A stretch of DNA of 5,280 nt, taken from contig JANPJA010000081.1 of assembly GCA_031425275.1 (NCBI GenBank), forward strand, positions 1 to 5,280, in the 5' to 3' direction. Shown one piece after another: positions 1-5,221 of this stretch. The number at the start of each line of letters is the position of its first letter. Positions within the stretch are counted from its first letter, which is position 1. The notes beneath the pieces are model-generated. The model had not been told where the DNA came from. It ran no database searches and was given only the letters and a program-made list of their open reading frames with translations. The DNA is from JAIVGV01 sp031425275. GTDB lineage: Bacteria; Acidobacteriota; Blastocatellia; Pyrinomonadales; Pyrinomonadaceae. The position numbers and the translations under genes were made by a program.

Positions 1-79
1 CGCATAGAGAGACGGCCAGTGCGAGGCAGAGGGCGAGGGACGAAGCCGTCGGCCGCGCTCGTTTCATCAGGCTCAACAT
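1..79 (-). CDS. N-terminus of a probable exported protein (partial, runs off the left edge)
   Basis: On the minus strand an open frame starts at ATG 79-77 or, four codons later, at ATG 67-65, and stays open to the window edge. From the second ATG it reads MKRARPTASSLALCLALAV and then SLC: a basic n-region followed by an Ala/Leu hydrophobic core, the pattern of a Sec signal peptide. The Cys near the edge sits in V-S-L-C, a poor lipobox because Leu occupies the -1 position, so lipoprotein status is not supported. No convincing Shine-Dalgarno precedes either ATG. The gene lies downstream of the tmRNA terminator on the same strand, so it should have its own promoter, which I could not identify. 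Only 26 codons are visible, and no function can be given. Confidence 0.4.
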   Translation of the reverse strand, partial: MLSLMKRARPTASSLALCLALAVSLC

Positions 80-101
80 CGTCCACAGTCCCGGCGTCCG
101 C

Positions 102-149
102 AAAAAGAAAAGAGCATCACGGTTGTTCTGATCAACAACCGTGATGCTC
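102..149 (-). terminator. Rho-independent terminator downstream of ssrA
   Basis: A perfect 16-bp stem (112-127 with 134-149) closes a 6-base loop (128-133). Read on the minus strand it is followed by a T-rich tract, TTTTCTTTTTG, at 111-101. Orientation and position fit termination of tmRNA transcription, about 65 bases after the mature 3' end, and insulate the leftmost gene. There is no T-tract on the plus-strand side, so it works in one direction. Confidence 0.9.
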
Positions 150-155
150 AGCCAG

Positions 156-171
156 TTCTCATGCTTGAGAA
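156..171. repeat. Small perfect hairpin in the tmRNA 3' trailer
   Basis: TTCTCA (156-161) and TGAGAA (166-171) are perfect complements around a 4-base loop. It lies between the GC-rich hairpin at 177-194 and the main terminator. It could be a structural part of the tmRNA precursor trailer or chance; no T-tract follows it. Confidence 0.4.
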
Positions 172-176
172 TTTGT

Positions 177-203
177 GGGCGGCTAAGGCCGCCCGCCCTT
201 TTT
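177..203 (+). terminator. Plus-strand terminator-like hairpin facing the tmRNA gene
   Basis: GGGCGGC (177-183) pairs with GCCGCCC (188-194) around a TAAG loop. It is followed after GCCC by five Ts (199-203), the layout of an intrinsic terminator for plus-strand transcription. No plus-strand gene ends here within the window, so it may stop antisense transcripts from entering ssrA. Alternatively, as RNA of the minus strand, it is a stem-loop about 20 bases past the tmRNA 3' end that could limit exonuclease trimming. Confidence 0.45.
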
Positions 204-214
204 CACCTGTCGGA

Positions 215-603
215 TGGAGGCGCCGAGAATCGAACTCGGGTCCAAAGGCCGACGCCGTCGGAATCTACATGCTTATCCGTTTCTCCTCTGCCGGTCTTGC
301 TCCGGCGTGTTCGCCGCCCGCGGGTAAGTGAATCGGCGAAGACCCCGCTGGCGACTAGCCCGGTTTATCTCGCCCGCCGCCCCCGGGCATTGGCGGCAGG
401 CCAGCTCAACTGAGTGACATCTCGCTCCGCGCGCTTGAGCAACTTGCGGCGAGACGCCTGCTGGTTAAACTTAATTAAGCAGCAAGGGCCAATTCGTTAG
501 AGTTGGCAATTGTGTTTCCCAGTGCTTTTTAACGAGCTGCAAAGAGTAAGCCCGGCATGCATCCGCTCGACGCGCAAAGCCCCTGTCGAGACCTTTCGCC
601 CCC
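215..603 (-). ncRNA. ssrA: Transfer-messenger RNA (tmRNA, ssrA), one-piece form
   Basis: tmRNA with SmpB rescues stalled ribosomes: it is charged with alanine, enters the A site, then serves as template for a degradation tag. On the minus strand the 5' end GGGGGCG (603-597) pairs over 7 bp with CGCCTCC (222-216), and the third pair is G-U, the alanine identity element. The discriminator is A (215). A T-arm follows the family pattern: stem CCGAG/CTCGG (223-227 and 235-239) around loop TTCGATT. Downstream of the 5' end comes GGTCTCGACAGGG, like the conserved D-loop region, and GCATGCCGGG, typical of one-piece tmRNAs. An internal tag frame ends in ALAA-stop (475-519). The length, about 389 nt, is usual. 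CCA is not encoded (the next bases are TCC), so it must be added after 3' trimming. A pseudoknot-rich region lies between tag and 3' end; I did not fold it. The end positions are set by the acceptor stem. Confidence 0.96.
475..519 (-). other. tmRNA tag-peptide reading frame
   Basis: Read on the minus strand from the probable resume codon GGA (519-517), the frame gives GNTIANSNELALAA and TAA (477-475). The hydrophobic ALAA end is the typical recognition signal for ClpXP-type proteases, and the Asn/Glu-rich middle resembles SspB-type contact regions in other tags. The first codon is inferred: the base four positions upstream is A, as required for frame selection in E. coli tmRNA. The tag begins after the tRNA-borne alanine, so the full tag would be A-GNTIANSNELALAA. 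The stop codon sits in the palindrome TTAATTAA. Confidence 0.85.
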
Positions 604-618
604 TTAACGGGCGTCTGA

Positions 619-627
619 AGTTTAACA
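619..627 (-). promoter_or_regulatory. Possible extended -10 element of ssrA
   Basis: On the minus strand TG-T-TAAACT (627-619) matches an extended -10 (TGn plus a 4/6 match to TATAAT). It would start RNA near 612, leaving a leader of about nine bases to be removed by RNase P before the mature 5' end at 603. No good -35 lies at the right spacing. The call rests on position and a short motif only. Confidence 0.35.
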
Positions 628-705
628 CGTGACAGGTAAACCGTGACAGGCGGGAGCAACAAAACTTCGCTCGCCCGTCGCCCGTCGCGGTTTACCGTTC
701 GCGGC
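628..705. repeat. Degenerate 7-bp repeats in opposite orientation, with a 9-bp inverted repeat
   Basis: In the ssrA-PBP intergenic region two blocks follow a 7-base phase. The left block reads CGTGACA (628), GGTAAAC (635), CGTGACA (642). The right block reads TCGCCCG (671), TCGCCCG (678), TCGCGGT (685), TTACCGT (692), TCGCGGC (699). The blocks contain the exact inverted pair GGTAAACCG (635-643) and CGGTTTACC (688-696), so the segment could form a large hairpin or serve as a paired protein-binding site. The same words, GTAAACCGT and CCGTGA, reappear in the heptad array at 5140-5217. Confidence 0.55.
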
Positions 706-714
706 CTTTAGACG

Positions 715-744
715 TTCGCGCGGCCCCGCCGGTTGCGTTATAAT
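715..744 (+). promoter_or_regulatory. Probable sigma-70-like promoter of the PBP gene
   Basis: A perfect TATAAT lies at 739-744 in an otherwise GC-rich stretch. The best -35 at 18-bp spacing is TTCGCG (715-720), which shares only TT with the consensus, so the promoter may depend on an activator or on the -10 mainly. Transcription would begin near 751 and leave a leader of about 95 nt before the ATG at 847. Confidence 0.55.
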
Positions 745-830
745 CCGGGCGTCGCCGGTCTCTCCCAAACGACCGCGAAGACGCGCGAGAGGCTTCGCTC
801 TGACAAGGCCACGACGCTTCCGATTCATCT

Positions 831-836
831 GAGGGA
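831..836 (+). promoter_or_regulatory. Ribosome binding site deciding the PBP start
   Basis: GAGGGA lies 10 bases upstream of ATG 847. This supports ATG 847 over the upstream in-frame TTG at 733, which sits immediately before the -10 box and cannot be within the expected transcript. Confidence 0.65.
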
Positions 837-846
837 ATCAACTTCC

Positions 847-3435
847 ATGTCGGCTAAAACACCGCGCTCTAACGCGCCCGCGAAGAGCGGCGCCGCAACG
901 GTTCCGCCGCGCCGCCGCTCGCTGCTGCGCCGCTTCTGGGTGCCCGCCACGCTCCTGCTCGCCGTCGCCGCCGGGGGCTTGACGGGGATCGTCGTGGCGC
1001 ACCAGTTGAACTACTCGAAGGCGGCGGGCGAGGTGGCCGCGCTCGCCACCTACCAGCCGAGTCAGGTGACGCGCGTCTATGCCGACGACGGCGAGACCGT
1101 GATCGGCGAGTTCGCCTTGGAGCGCCGCATCCCGCTCAAGTACGACGAGATTCCGCAAGTCCTGAAGGACGCCATCCTCGCCGTCGAGGACGTGCGCTTC
1201 TTCAAGCACAACGGCATCGATCCCGTCCGTATCGCGGGCGCGGCGTGGAAGAACTTCACGCAGGATCGCATGGAGGGCGGCTCGACGCTCACCCAGCAGC
1301 TCGCCAAGAATCTCTTCCTGACGCGCGAGCAGACCTACACGCGCAAGTTCAACGAGTGGCTCATCGCCCTCCAGATCGAACGCTACTACACGAAGCAGCA
1401 GATCATGGAGATGTACGTCAACCACATCTTCCTCGGCGCGCGCGCCTACGGCTTCGAGGCGGCCTCGCAGGTCTATTTCAACAAGCACGCCAAAGACCTG
1501 ACCATTGAGGAGGCCGCGTTGCTCGCCGGCATCCCGCGCTCGACGGCGAAGTACTCGCCCACCGTCAACGCGGCTCAGGCGAAGGAGCGGCGCGATCTCG
1601 TCCTCGACCTGATGTCGCGTAACGGCTTCGCCACGCAGGGCGCGACCGACGCGGCCAAGCAGAAGCCGATCAAGATCGCCGACACGGCCTACTACCCGCC
1701 GCCCGCCGCCTCGCACGCATGGTTCGAGTACCCGGTCGAAGAGATCAGGCAGGAACTCGAAAACAAGTACACGACTCGCGTCGCGCTCGGCGGCCTCTCC
1801 GTCTATTCGACCATCAACGCGGCGGCGCAGAAGGAGGCCTACGAGGCGATCCGCACGGGCCTGCGCCGCTACGACCGCGGCCATTCGGGCTGGCGCTCGA
1901 ACTACCGCAACATCAGCGCGGACGACGACAACCCGAACGACGCGGCCACGCCGCAGCAGATCGCCGCGCACGTCCTCCCCGAATGGTACGGCAGCAACTA
2001 CACGGAGGACACCTACGTCCGCGGGATGGTCACGAACGTGGATCGCGCCAAGAACGAAGCGACCGTGCGCTTCGGCGGCTACACGGCGGTCGTCACTTCC
2101 AAAGACATGGGCTGGTCGAACCGGCAGCCGCGCGACGAGTTCAAGCCGGGCGATGTCTGCCAGTTCCACATCATGGAAGTGGACACGGAGAAGCGACGCC
2201 TGACGGTCGAGCTGACGCAGATTCCGCAGGTGCAGGCCGCGCTCTACAGCGTCAACGCCAGGAACGGCGAAGTCGTCGCCACCATCGGCGGCTACGACTT
2301 CTACCTGAGCAAGTTCAACAACGCGACGCAGGCTTACCGCCAGACCGGCTCGGCCTTCAAGCCCTTCATCTACACGGCGGCGGTCGAGTGGGGCATGACG
2401 CCCGAGACCGAGATCAGCGGCGCGCCCATCAAGCGCGGCTCGTGGCAGCCGCACAACTTCGACGGCTCCACGGGCGGCGGCAACGCACCCTTAAAGGTGG
2501 CGATGGCGAAGTCGCTCAACATCCAGGCCGTCCACACGCTCGACATGATCGGCATCCAGACGGGCGCGCAGATGGTCAGGCGTTTCGGCATCACCGTGCC
2601 GATGGCCCCCTACCTTCCCTCGGCGCTGGGCGCGACCGAAGTGCCCCTGAACCAAATGGTCTCGGCCTACTCGGCCTTCCCCAACAAGGGCGTGCGCGTG
2701 CGCGACCACATCATCCGCCGCGTGTCGGATCGCGACGGCGCGGTCTTGGAAGAGTGGGACGGCACGACTTACAAGGTGACGAGCGAGTACGTGGCCCTGA
2801 CGATGGTCGAGCTGATGCGCGGCGTGGTGACGGGCGGGACGGCGATGGCCGCGCAATCAATCGGCCACGCCTCGGCGGGCAAGACCGGCACGGTCAACGA
2901 TCACACCGACGTGTGGTACGTCGGCTACACGCCGACCTACTCCACCGGCGTCTGGCTCGGCTACCCCGACCGCAAGAAGAACCTCGGCTCCGACATGACG
3001 GGCGGCCACGGCGCGCTCCCCATCTGGATCGACTTCATGAAAGACTTCATGAAGGACAAGGAGAAGGAGAAATTTCCCGAAGCCCCGAAGATGCCCGAAG
3101 ACATCAAGGAGCTACACCTCCAACGCCAGCGCGAGATGCGCGAAGAGGCCCTCGCCGAGATGTCGCAGATCAGGTCGGTGCGCGGCGACGCGGGGCAGAG
3201 CGCCGCCCCCGAGACCAAGCTCGAACAGATCACCCTCCCGCCCCCGCCCGGCGGCGGCCTGAGCGACGGCCCCGCGCAGCCCGCGGCCGACCCCGCCCCC
3301 CGCAAGATCGAGGTCAAATCGAGCGAGGCCGACCCCCCGCCCCCGCAGCGCACCCCGCCCCCCGCCACCCGCCCGCGCGAAGTGCCCGAGCCGAACAAGA
3401 AGAAGGGCAAGAAGGGCAACGACGGCGACAACTAA
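847..3435 (+). CDS. mrcA: Bifunctional class A penicillin-binding protein (PBP1A family)
   Basis: An 862-residue inner-membrane enzyme that polymerises lipid II into glycan strands and cross-links them by transpeptidation. After a short basic cytoplasmic tail comes one membrane segment (about 30-52). The GT51 glycosyltransferase domain (about 80-260) has catalytic Glu114 in AVEDVRFFKHNGID, GGSTLTQQLAKN at 144-155, and RKFNEWLIALQIE at 166-178 with the probable second acid Glu170. A linker with an OB-like stretch (about 390-422) leads to the transpeptidase domain, which shows all three penicillin-binding motifs: S502-A-F-K505, S556-L-N558 and K679-T-G681. All key residues are present, so both activities are expected. 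The tail (about 733-862) is unusual: a charged, probably helical part, then proline-rich segments and a Lys-rich end (NKKKGKKG). Length is close to E. coli PBP1A (850). The start follows a Shine-Dalgarno and places the leader downstream of the -10. The family is certain; the mrcA symbol is assigned by family, not by proven orthology (ponA or pbpF are alternatives). Confidence 0.95.
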   Translation: MSAKTPRSNAPAKSGAATVPPRRRSLLRRFWVPATLLLAVAAGGLTGIVVAHQLNYSKAAGEVAALATYQPSQVTRVYADDGETVIGEFALERRIPLKYDEIPQVLKDAILAVEDVRFFKHNGIDPVRIAGAAWKNFTQDRMEGGSTLTQQLAKNLFLTREQTYTRKFNEWLIALQIERYYTKQQIMEMYVNHIFLGARAYGFEAASQVYFNKHAKDLTIEEAALLAGIPRSTAKYSPTVNAAQAKERRDLVLDLMSRNGFATQGATDAAKQKPIKIADTAYYPPPAASHAWFEYPVEEIRQELENKYTTRVALGGLSVYSTINAAAQKEAYEAIRTGLRRYDRGHSGWRSNYRNISADDDNPNDAATPQQIAAHVLPEWYGSNYTEDTYVRGMVTNVDRAKNEATVRFGGYTAVVTSKDMGWSNRQPRDEFKPGDVCQFHIMEVDTEKRRLTVELTQIPQVQAALYSVNARNGEVVATIGGYDFYLSKFNNATQAYRQTGSAFKPFIYTAAVEWGMTPETEISGAPIKRGSWQPHNFDGSTGGGNAPLKVAMAKSLNIQAVHTLDMIGIQTGAQMVRRFGITVPMAPYLPSALGATEVPLNQMVSAYSAFPNKGVRVRDHIIRRVSDRDGAVLEEWDGTTYKVTSEYVALTMVELMRGVVTGGTAMAAQSIGHASAGKTGTVNDHTDVWYVGYTPTYSTGVWLGYPDRKKNLGSDMTGGHGALPIWIDFMKDFMKDKEKEKFPEAPKMPEDIKELHLQRQREMREEALAEMSQIRSVRGDAGQSAAPETKLEQITLPPPPGGGLSDGPAQPAADPAPRKIEVKSSEADPPPPQRTPPPATRPREVPEPNKKKGKKGNDGDN

Positions 3436-3457
3436 AACCCAAACAGGAATGACGGAG

Positions 3458-3500
3458 GCGGAAGGCGTGGCGGCTCAAGCCGAGTAGCCGCGCCTTCCGC
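3458..3500 (+). terminator. GC-rich hairpin after the PBP gene, possible terminator
   Basis: GCGGAAGGCG (3458-3467) pairs perfectly with CGCCTTCCGC (3491-3500). A further 5-bp inner stem (3471-3475 with 3486-3490) is separated by a 3-base bulge. It starts 22 bases after the PBP stop. Only CTCTT-like pyrimidines follow, without a proper T-run, so termination may be weak or Rho-assisted. Confidence 0.5.
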
Positions 3501-3519
3501 GTTCAACCTCTTGCCCACG

Positions 3520-3526
3520 AAGGAGG
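3520..3526 (+). promoter_or_regulatory. Strong Shine-Dalgarno of the MOSC gene
   Basis: AAGGAGG is near-perfect. It lies 6 bases before GTG 3533 and only 3 before GTG 3530. The spacing favours 3533, though the two starts differ by a single residue. No clear promoter is visible between the hairpin and this site, so read-through from the PBP gene is possible. Confidence 0.7.
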
Positions 3527-3532
3527 CCGGTG

Positions 3533-4114
3533 GTGGTCGGCATCAAACATTTGACGACGCAAGAGTTGGAAGCCGGGTTGGACGACATTCGCCGTTCCCC
3601 ACGAGACGAAGGCGTGTTGGAGTTGATCGTGCGGCGGCCTCGGGTGGACGCGCGGGAAGTTCTGGCAGTGGGCGAGCTGAACGGGGAGGAAGGGCTGGCG
3701 GGCGACACTTGGGGGACGCGCGCGAGTTCGCGCACGGCCGACGGATCGCCGCACCCGGACATGCAGCTCAACATCATGAACGCCCGCGCGGCCGCCCTCG
3801 TGGCGCGCGGGCGTGAGCGTTGGCCGCTGGCCGGCGATCAGCTTTACATCGACATGGATTTGAGCGACGAGAATTTGCCGGCGGGGACGCGCCTCGCGCT
3901 CGGATCGGCCGTCATCGAAGTCACCGCCCAGCCGCACACCGGCTGCCATAAATTCGTGTCGCGCTTCGGGCCGGACGCGATGAAGTTCGTCAACTCGCCC
4001 GCCGGGAAACAACTGCACCTGCGCGGCATTAACGCGCGGGTCGTTCGGCCCGGCGTGATCCGCGTGGGCGACGCGGTTAAGAAGGTCAAAGGGGGAGACG
4101 ATGGCGGAACCTAA
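3533..4114 (+). CDS. MOSC-domain protein
   Basis: A 193-residue soluble protein starting from GTG. The MOSC fold (named for the molybdenum cofactor sulfurase C-terminus; also in YiiM and YuaD) spans about residues 27-185. An opening strand ELIVRRP (30-36) is followed by a GLAGDTW segment (54-60), then GDQLYIDMDLSDENLPAGT (101-119), a core strand, and QPHTGCHKF with Cys138 at the position of the family's conserved, probably functional cysteine. RFGPDAMKF and LHLRGINARVVRPGVIRVGD complete the domain. There is no signal peptide, no membrane segment and no fused ferredoxin or beta-barrel partner domain. MOSC proteins are linked to sulfur or molybdenum-cofactor-dependent oxidation/reduction, but nothing nearby reveals a substrate or a molybdoenzyme. 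Its last 14 bases overlap the next gene, so the two are very probably co-translated. The family assignment is solid, the cellular role unknown. Confidence 0.85.
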   Translation: MVGIKHLTTQELEAGLDDIRRSPRDEGVLELIVRRPRVDAREVLAVGELNGEEGLAGDTWGTRASSRTADGSPHPDMQLNIMNARAAALVARGRERWPLAGDQLYIDMDLSDENLPAGTRLALGSAVIEVTAQPHTGCHKFVSRFGPDAMKFVNSPAGKQLHLRGINARVVRPGVIRVGDAVKKVKGGDDGGT

Positions 4115-4535
4115 GACGACGCCGACCGAGGCCAGCGTGGACGACTTTCTCGCAACGGTCGCCGACGAACGGCGGCGCGACGACTGCCGCGTCGTCCGCG
4201 ACCTGATGGCGGAGGCGACCGGGGCCGAGCCGGAGATGTGGGGAGCGAGCATCGTGGGCTTCGGCCGCTACCGCTACGAGTACGAGAGCGGGCGCGCGGG
4301 CGAGTGGATGATCACGGGCTTCTCCCCGCGCAAAACTGATCTGACGCTCTACATCGTGCCGGGCTTCGAGCATTTCTCGGACCTCATCGGGCGGCTCGGC
4401 AAACACAAGACCGGCAAGTCGTGCCTCTACATCAAGCGGCTGGACGACATCGATCTGGACGTGCTGAAAGAACTCGTGGCGCGGTCGGTCGCCAAGATGG
4501 AGCGCAAGCGAGTCGATAAGTGCCGGCCCGCCTGA
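4101..4535 (+). CDS. DUF1801 (YdhG-like) domain protein
   Basis: A 144-residue cytosolic protein of the DUF1801 family. Recognisable segments are VDDFLATVADERRRDDCRVV (13-32), MWGASIVGFGRYRY (46-59), TGFSPRKTDLTLYIV (72-86) and LGKHKTGKSCLYIKRLDDID (99-118), followed by a helix (about 119-135) and a basic end. Length and motif order are typical and nothing is missing. In Bacillus subtilis a family member (YdhG/Fra) has been described as frataxin-like and involved in iron delivery; whether that applies here is unknown. The gene starts inside the MOSC gene with a 14-bp overlap in another frame, and GGGGGAG (4091-4097) precedes its ATG, indicating translational coupling. A short GC inverted repeat (GCCCG/CGGGC, 4526-4540) spans its stop but lacks a T-run. 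Role not assigned. Confidence 0.85.
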   Translation: MAEPKTTPTEASVDDFLATVADERRRDDCRVVRDLMAEATGAEPEMWGASIVGFGRYRYEYESGRAGEWMITGFSPRKTDLTLYIVPGFEHFSDLIGRLGKHKTGKSCLYIKRLDDIDLDVLKELVARSVAKMERKRVDKCRPA

Positions 4536-4559
4536 CGGGCGCGCGCGCGGCGTGTGGTT

Positions 4560-4588
4560 TTGACATCCGCGCGGCCGGGCGTTAGTTT
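4560..4588 (+). promoter_or_regulatory. Sigma-70-like promoter of the AP2-type gene
   Basis: A consensus TTGACA (4560-4565) is followed after exactly 17 bases by TAGTTT (4583-4588), which keeps the first two and last bases of the -10 consensus. The start of transcription would be near 4595, giving a 40-base leader with GGGGGAGA (4613-4620) as ribosome binding site 14 bases before ATG 4635. The promoter shows that this gene is a separate unit from the MOSC/DUF1801 pair. Confidence 0.65.
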
Positions 4589-4634
4589 GCGTCCATACCG
4601 ATTTTTAAACACGGGGGAGATACACCAAAAAGCT

Positions 4635-5135
4635 ATGTCGAAGAGTGGGCACAAGGGGGTCAGCCGGATCGACTGCCCGGAGCGCAAGACCGTCGGCTGG
4701 TACGTCAGGGTCAGACTGAACAACGTCACCAGATCGAAATTCATCAGCGATAAGGGGCACGGCGGCAAGGAGGCCGCGCTCGTGTCGGCGGTCGAGTGCC
4801 GCAACGAGTTGGAGCGCGAGTTGGGCAAGCCGCGCACCGACTGGGTGGTGGTCGGCGACAACCCGCGGAACAAGAGCGGGGTGGTGGGCGTGCGCCGGGC
4901 GGTGAAGAAGTACAAGGGCAAGGACGGGACGATCTACCTGAACGAAGTTTACGAGGTGTCGTGGAACGCGGGGCGGGAGAAGAAGGGCCGCACGTCGGTG
5001 TCGATCAAGAAGCACGGCGAGGCGGCCGCGTTCCGCCGGGCGTGCGCCATCCGGCGGCAGAAGGAGCGGCTGATGTACGGCGGCGCGGTGGTGAGCAAGT
5101 GGGCGGAGACGCTGGGGAAGGTCTGCGCCGCATAA
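4635..5135 (+). CDS. Protein with two AP2/ERF-like DNA-binding repeats
   Basis: A 166-residue basic protein with two copies of an AP2/ERF-like unit. Repeat 1 (about 5-62) has GHKGVSRID, then GWYVRVRLNN, KFISDKGHGGKEAAL and a helix VSAVECRNELERELG. Repeat 2 (about 79-146) has KSGVVGVRRA, YEVSWNAGREKKGRTSVSI and KKHGEAAAFRRACAIRRQKE. Each fits the AP2 plan of a three-stranded sheet (GV...W.V) followed by an amphipathic helix (EAA...A...R). AP2 domains bind DNA; in bacteria they occur in homing endonucleases and as stand-alone proteins. No HNH or other nuclease motif, integrase or transposase domain is seen, so a DNA-binding or regulatory role is inferred, not shown. ATG 4635 is chosen over the in-frame GTG at 4554 because a promoter lies at 4560-4588, downstream of that GTG. 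The last 59 bases are repeated, inverted, at the window's right edge. The gene has its own promoter and no operon partner in view. Confidence 0.75.
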   Translation: MSKSGHKGVSRIDCPERKTVGWYVRVRLNNVTRSKFISDKGHGGKEAALVSAVECRNELERELGKPRTDWVVVGDNPRNKSGVVGVRRAVKKYKGKDGTIYLNEVYEVSWNAGREKKGRTSVSIKKHGEAAAFRRACAIRRQKERLMYGGAVVSKWAETLGKVCAA

Positions 5136-5139
5136 AGAG

Positions 5140-5217
5140 CCGTCAACCGTCAACCGTCAACCGTGAACAGGAAGAACAGTCTTCTTCTATTCACGGTTGA
5201 CGGTTTACTGTTGACGG
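5140..5217. repeat. Heptamer array CCGTCAA and its inverted partner
   Basis: Four tandem units CCGTCAA, CCGTCAA, CCGTCAA and CCGTGAA occupy 5140-5167. The mirror array TTCACGG, TTGACGG, TTTACTG and TTGACGG occupies 5190-5217. Between them a purine run (5171-5176) pairs with a pyrimidine run. Together they make a strong hairpin between the AP2-type gene and the inverted copy of its end. No T-run follows, so a terminator role is uncertain. Confidence 0.9.
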
Positions 5218-5221
5218 CTCT

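Noticed and set aside
215..240. An ordinary tRNA gene at the T-arm-like sequence
   Set aside because: There is no anticodon arm at tRNA distance. The acceptor stem pairs with 597-603, about 380 bases away, which fits tmRNA.
141..413. Plus-strand open frame of 90 codons over the tmRNA
   Set aside because: It overlaps the antisense of the tmRNA T-arm and acceptor stem; its sequence is explained by the RNA gene.
838..2454. Long minus-strand open frame opposite the PBP gene (538 codons)
   Set aside because: Arg/Ala/Val-rich translation without domains. It lies antisense to a clearly coding gene whose GC-rich third positions keep the opposite frame open.
1719..3452. Long plus-strand frame within the PBP gene (577 codons)
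   Set aside because: A second frame of the same strand with Arg/His/Gly-rich, repetitive translation. All catalytic motifs lie in the other frame.
3503..4252. Minus-strand open frame opposite the MOSC and DUF1801 genes
   Set aside because: Spans two recognised genes and has an Arg/His-rich composition with no recognisable domain. An antisense shadow.
4526..4560. Intrinsic terminator after the DUF1801 gene
   Set aside because: The stem is only five base pairs and the Ts at 4558-4561 are separated from it by 17 GC-rich bases; they belong to the -35 region of the next promoter.
4605..5153. Minus-strand open frame opposite the AP2-type gene
   Set aside because: Leu/Ala/Arg/His-rich antisense translation. 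The plus frame has a promoter, a ribosome binding site and domain structure.
5140..5217. CRISPR array
   Set aside because: The units are contiguous 7-mers without spacers, and the two halves are inverted to each other. No cas genes are near.
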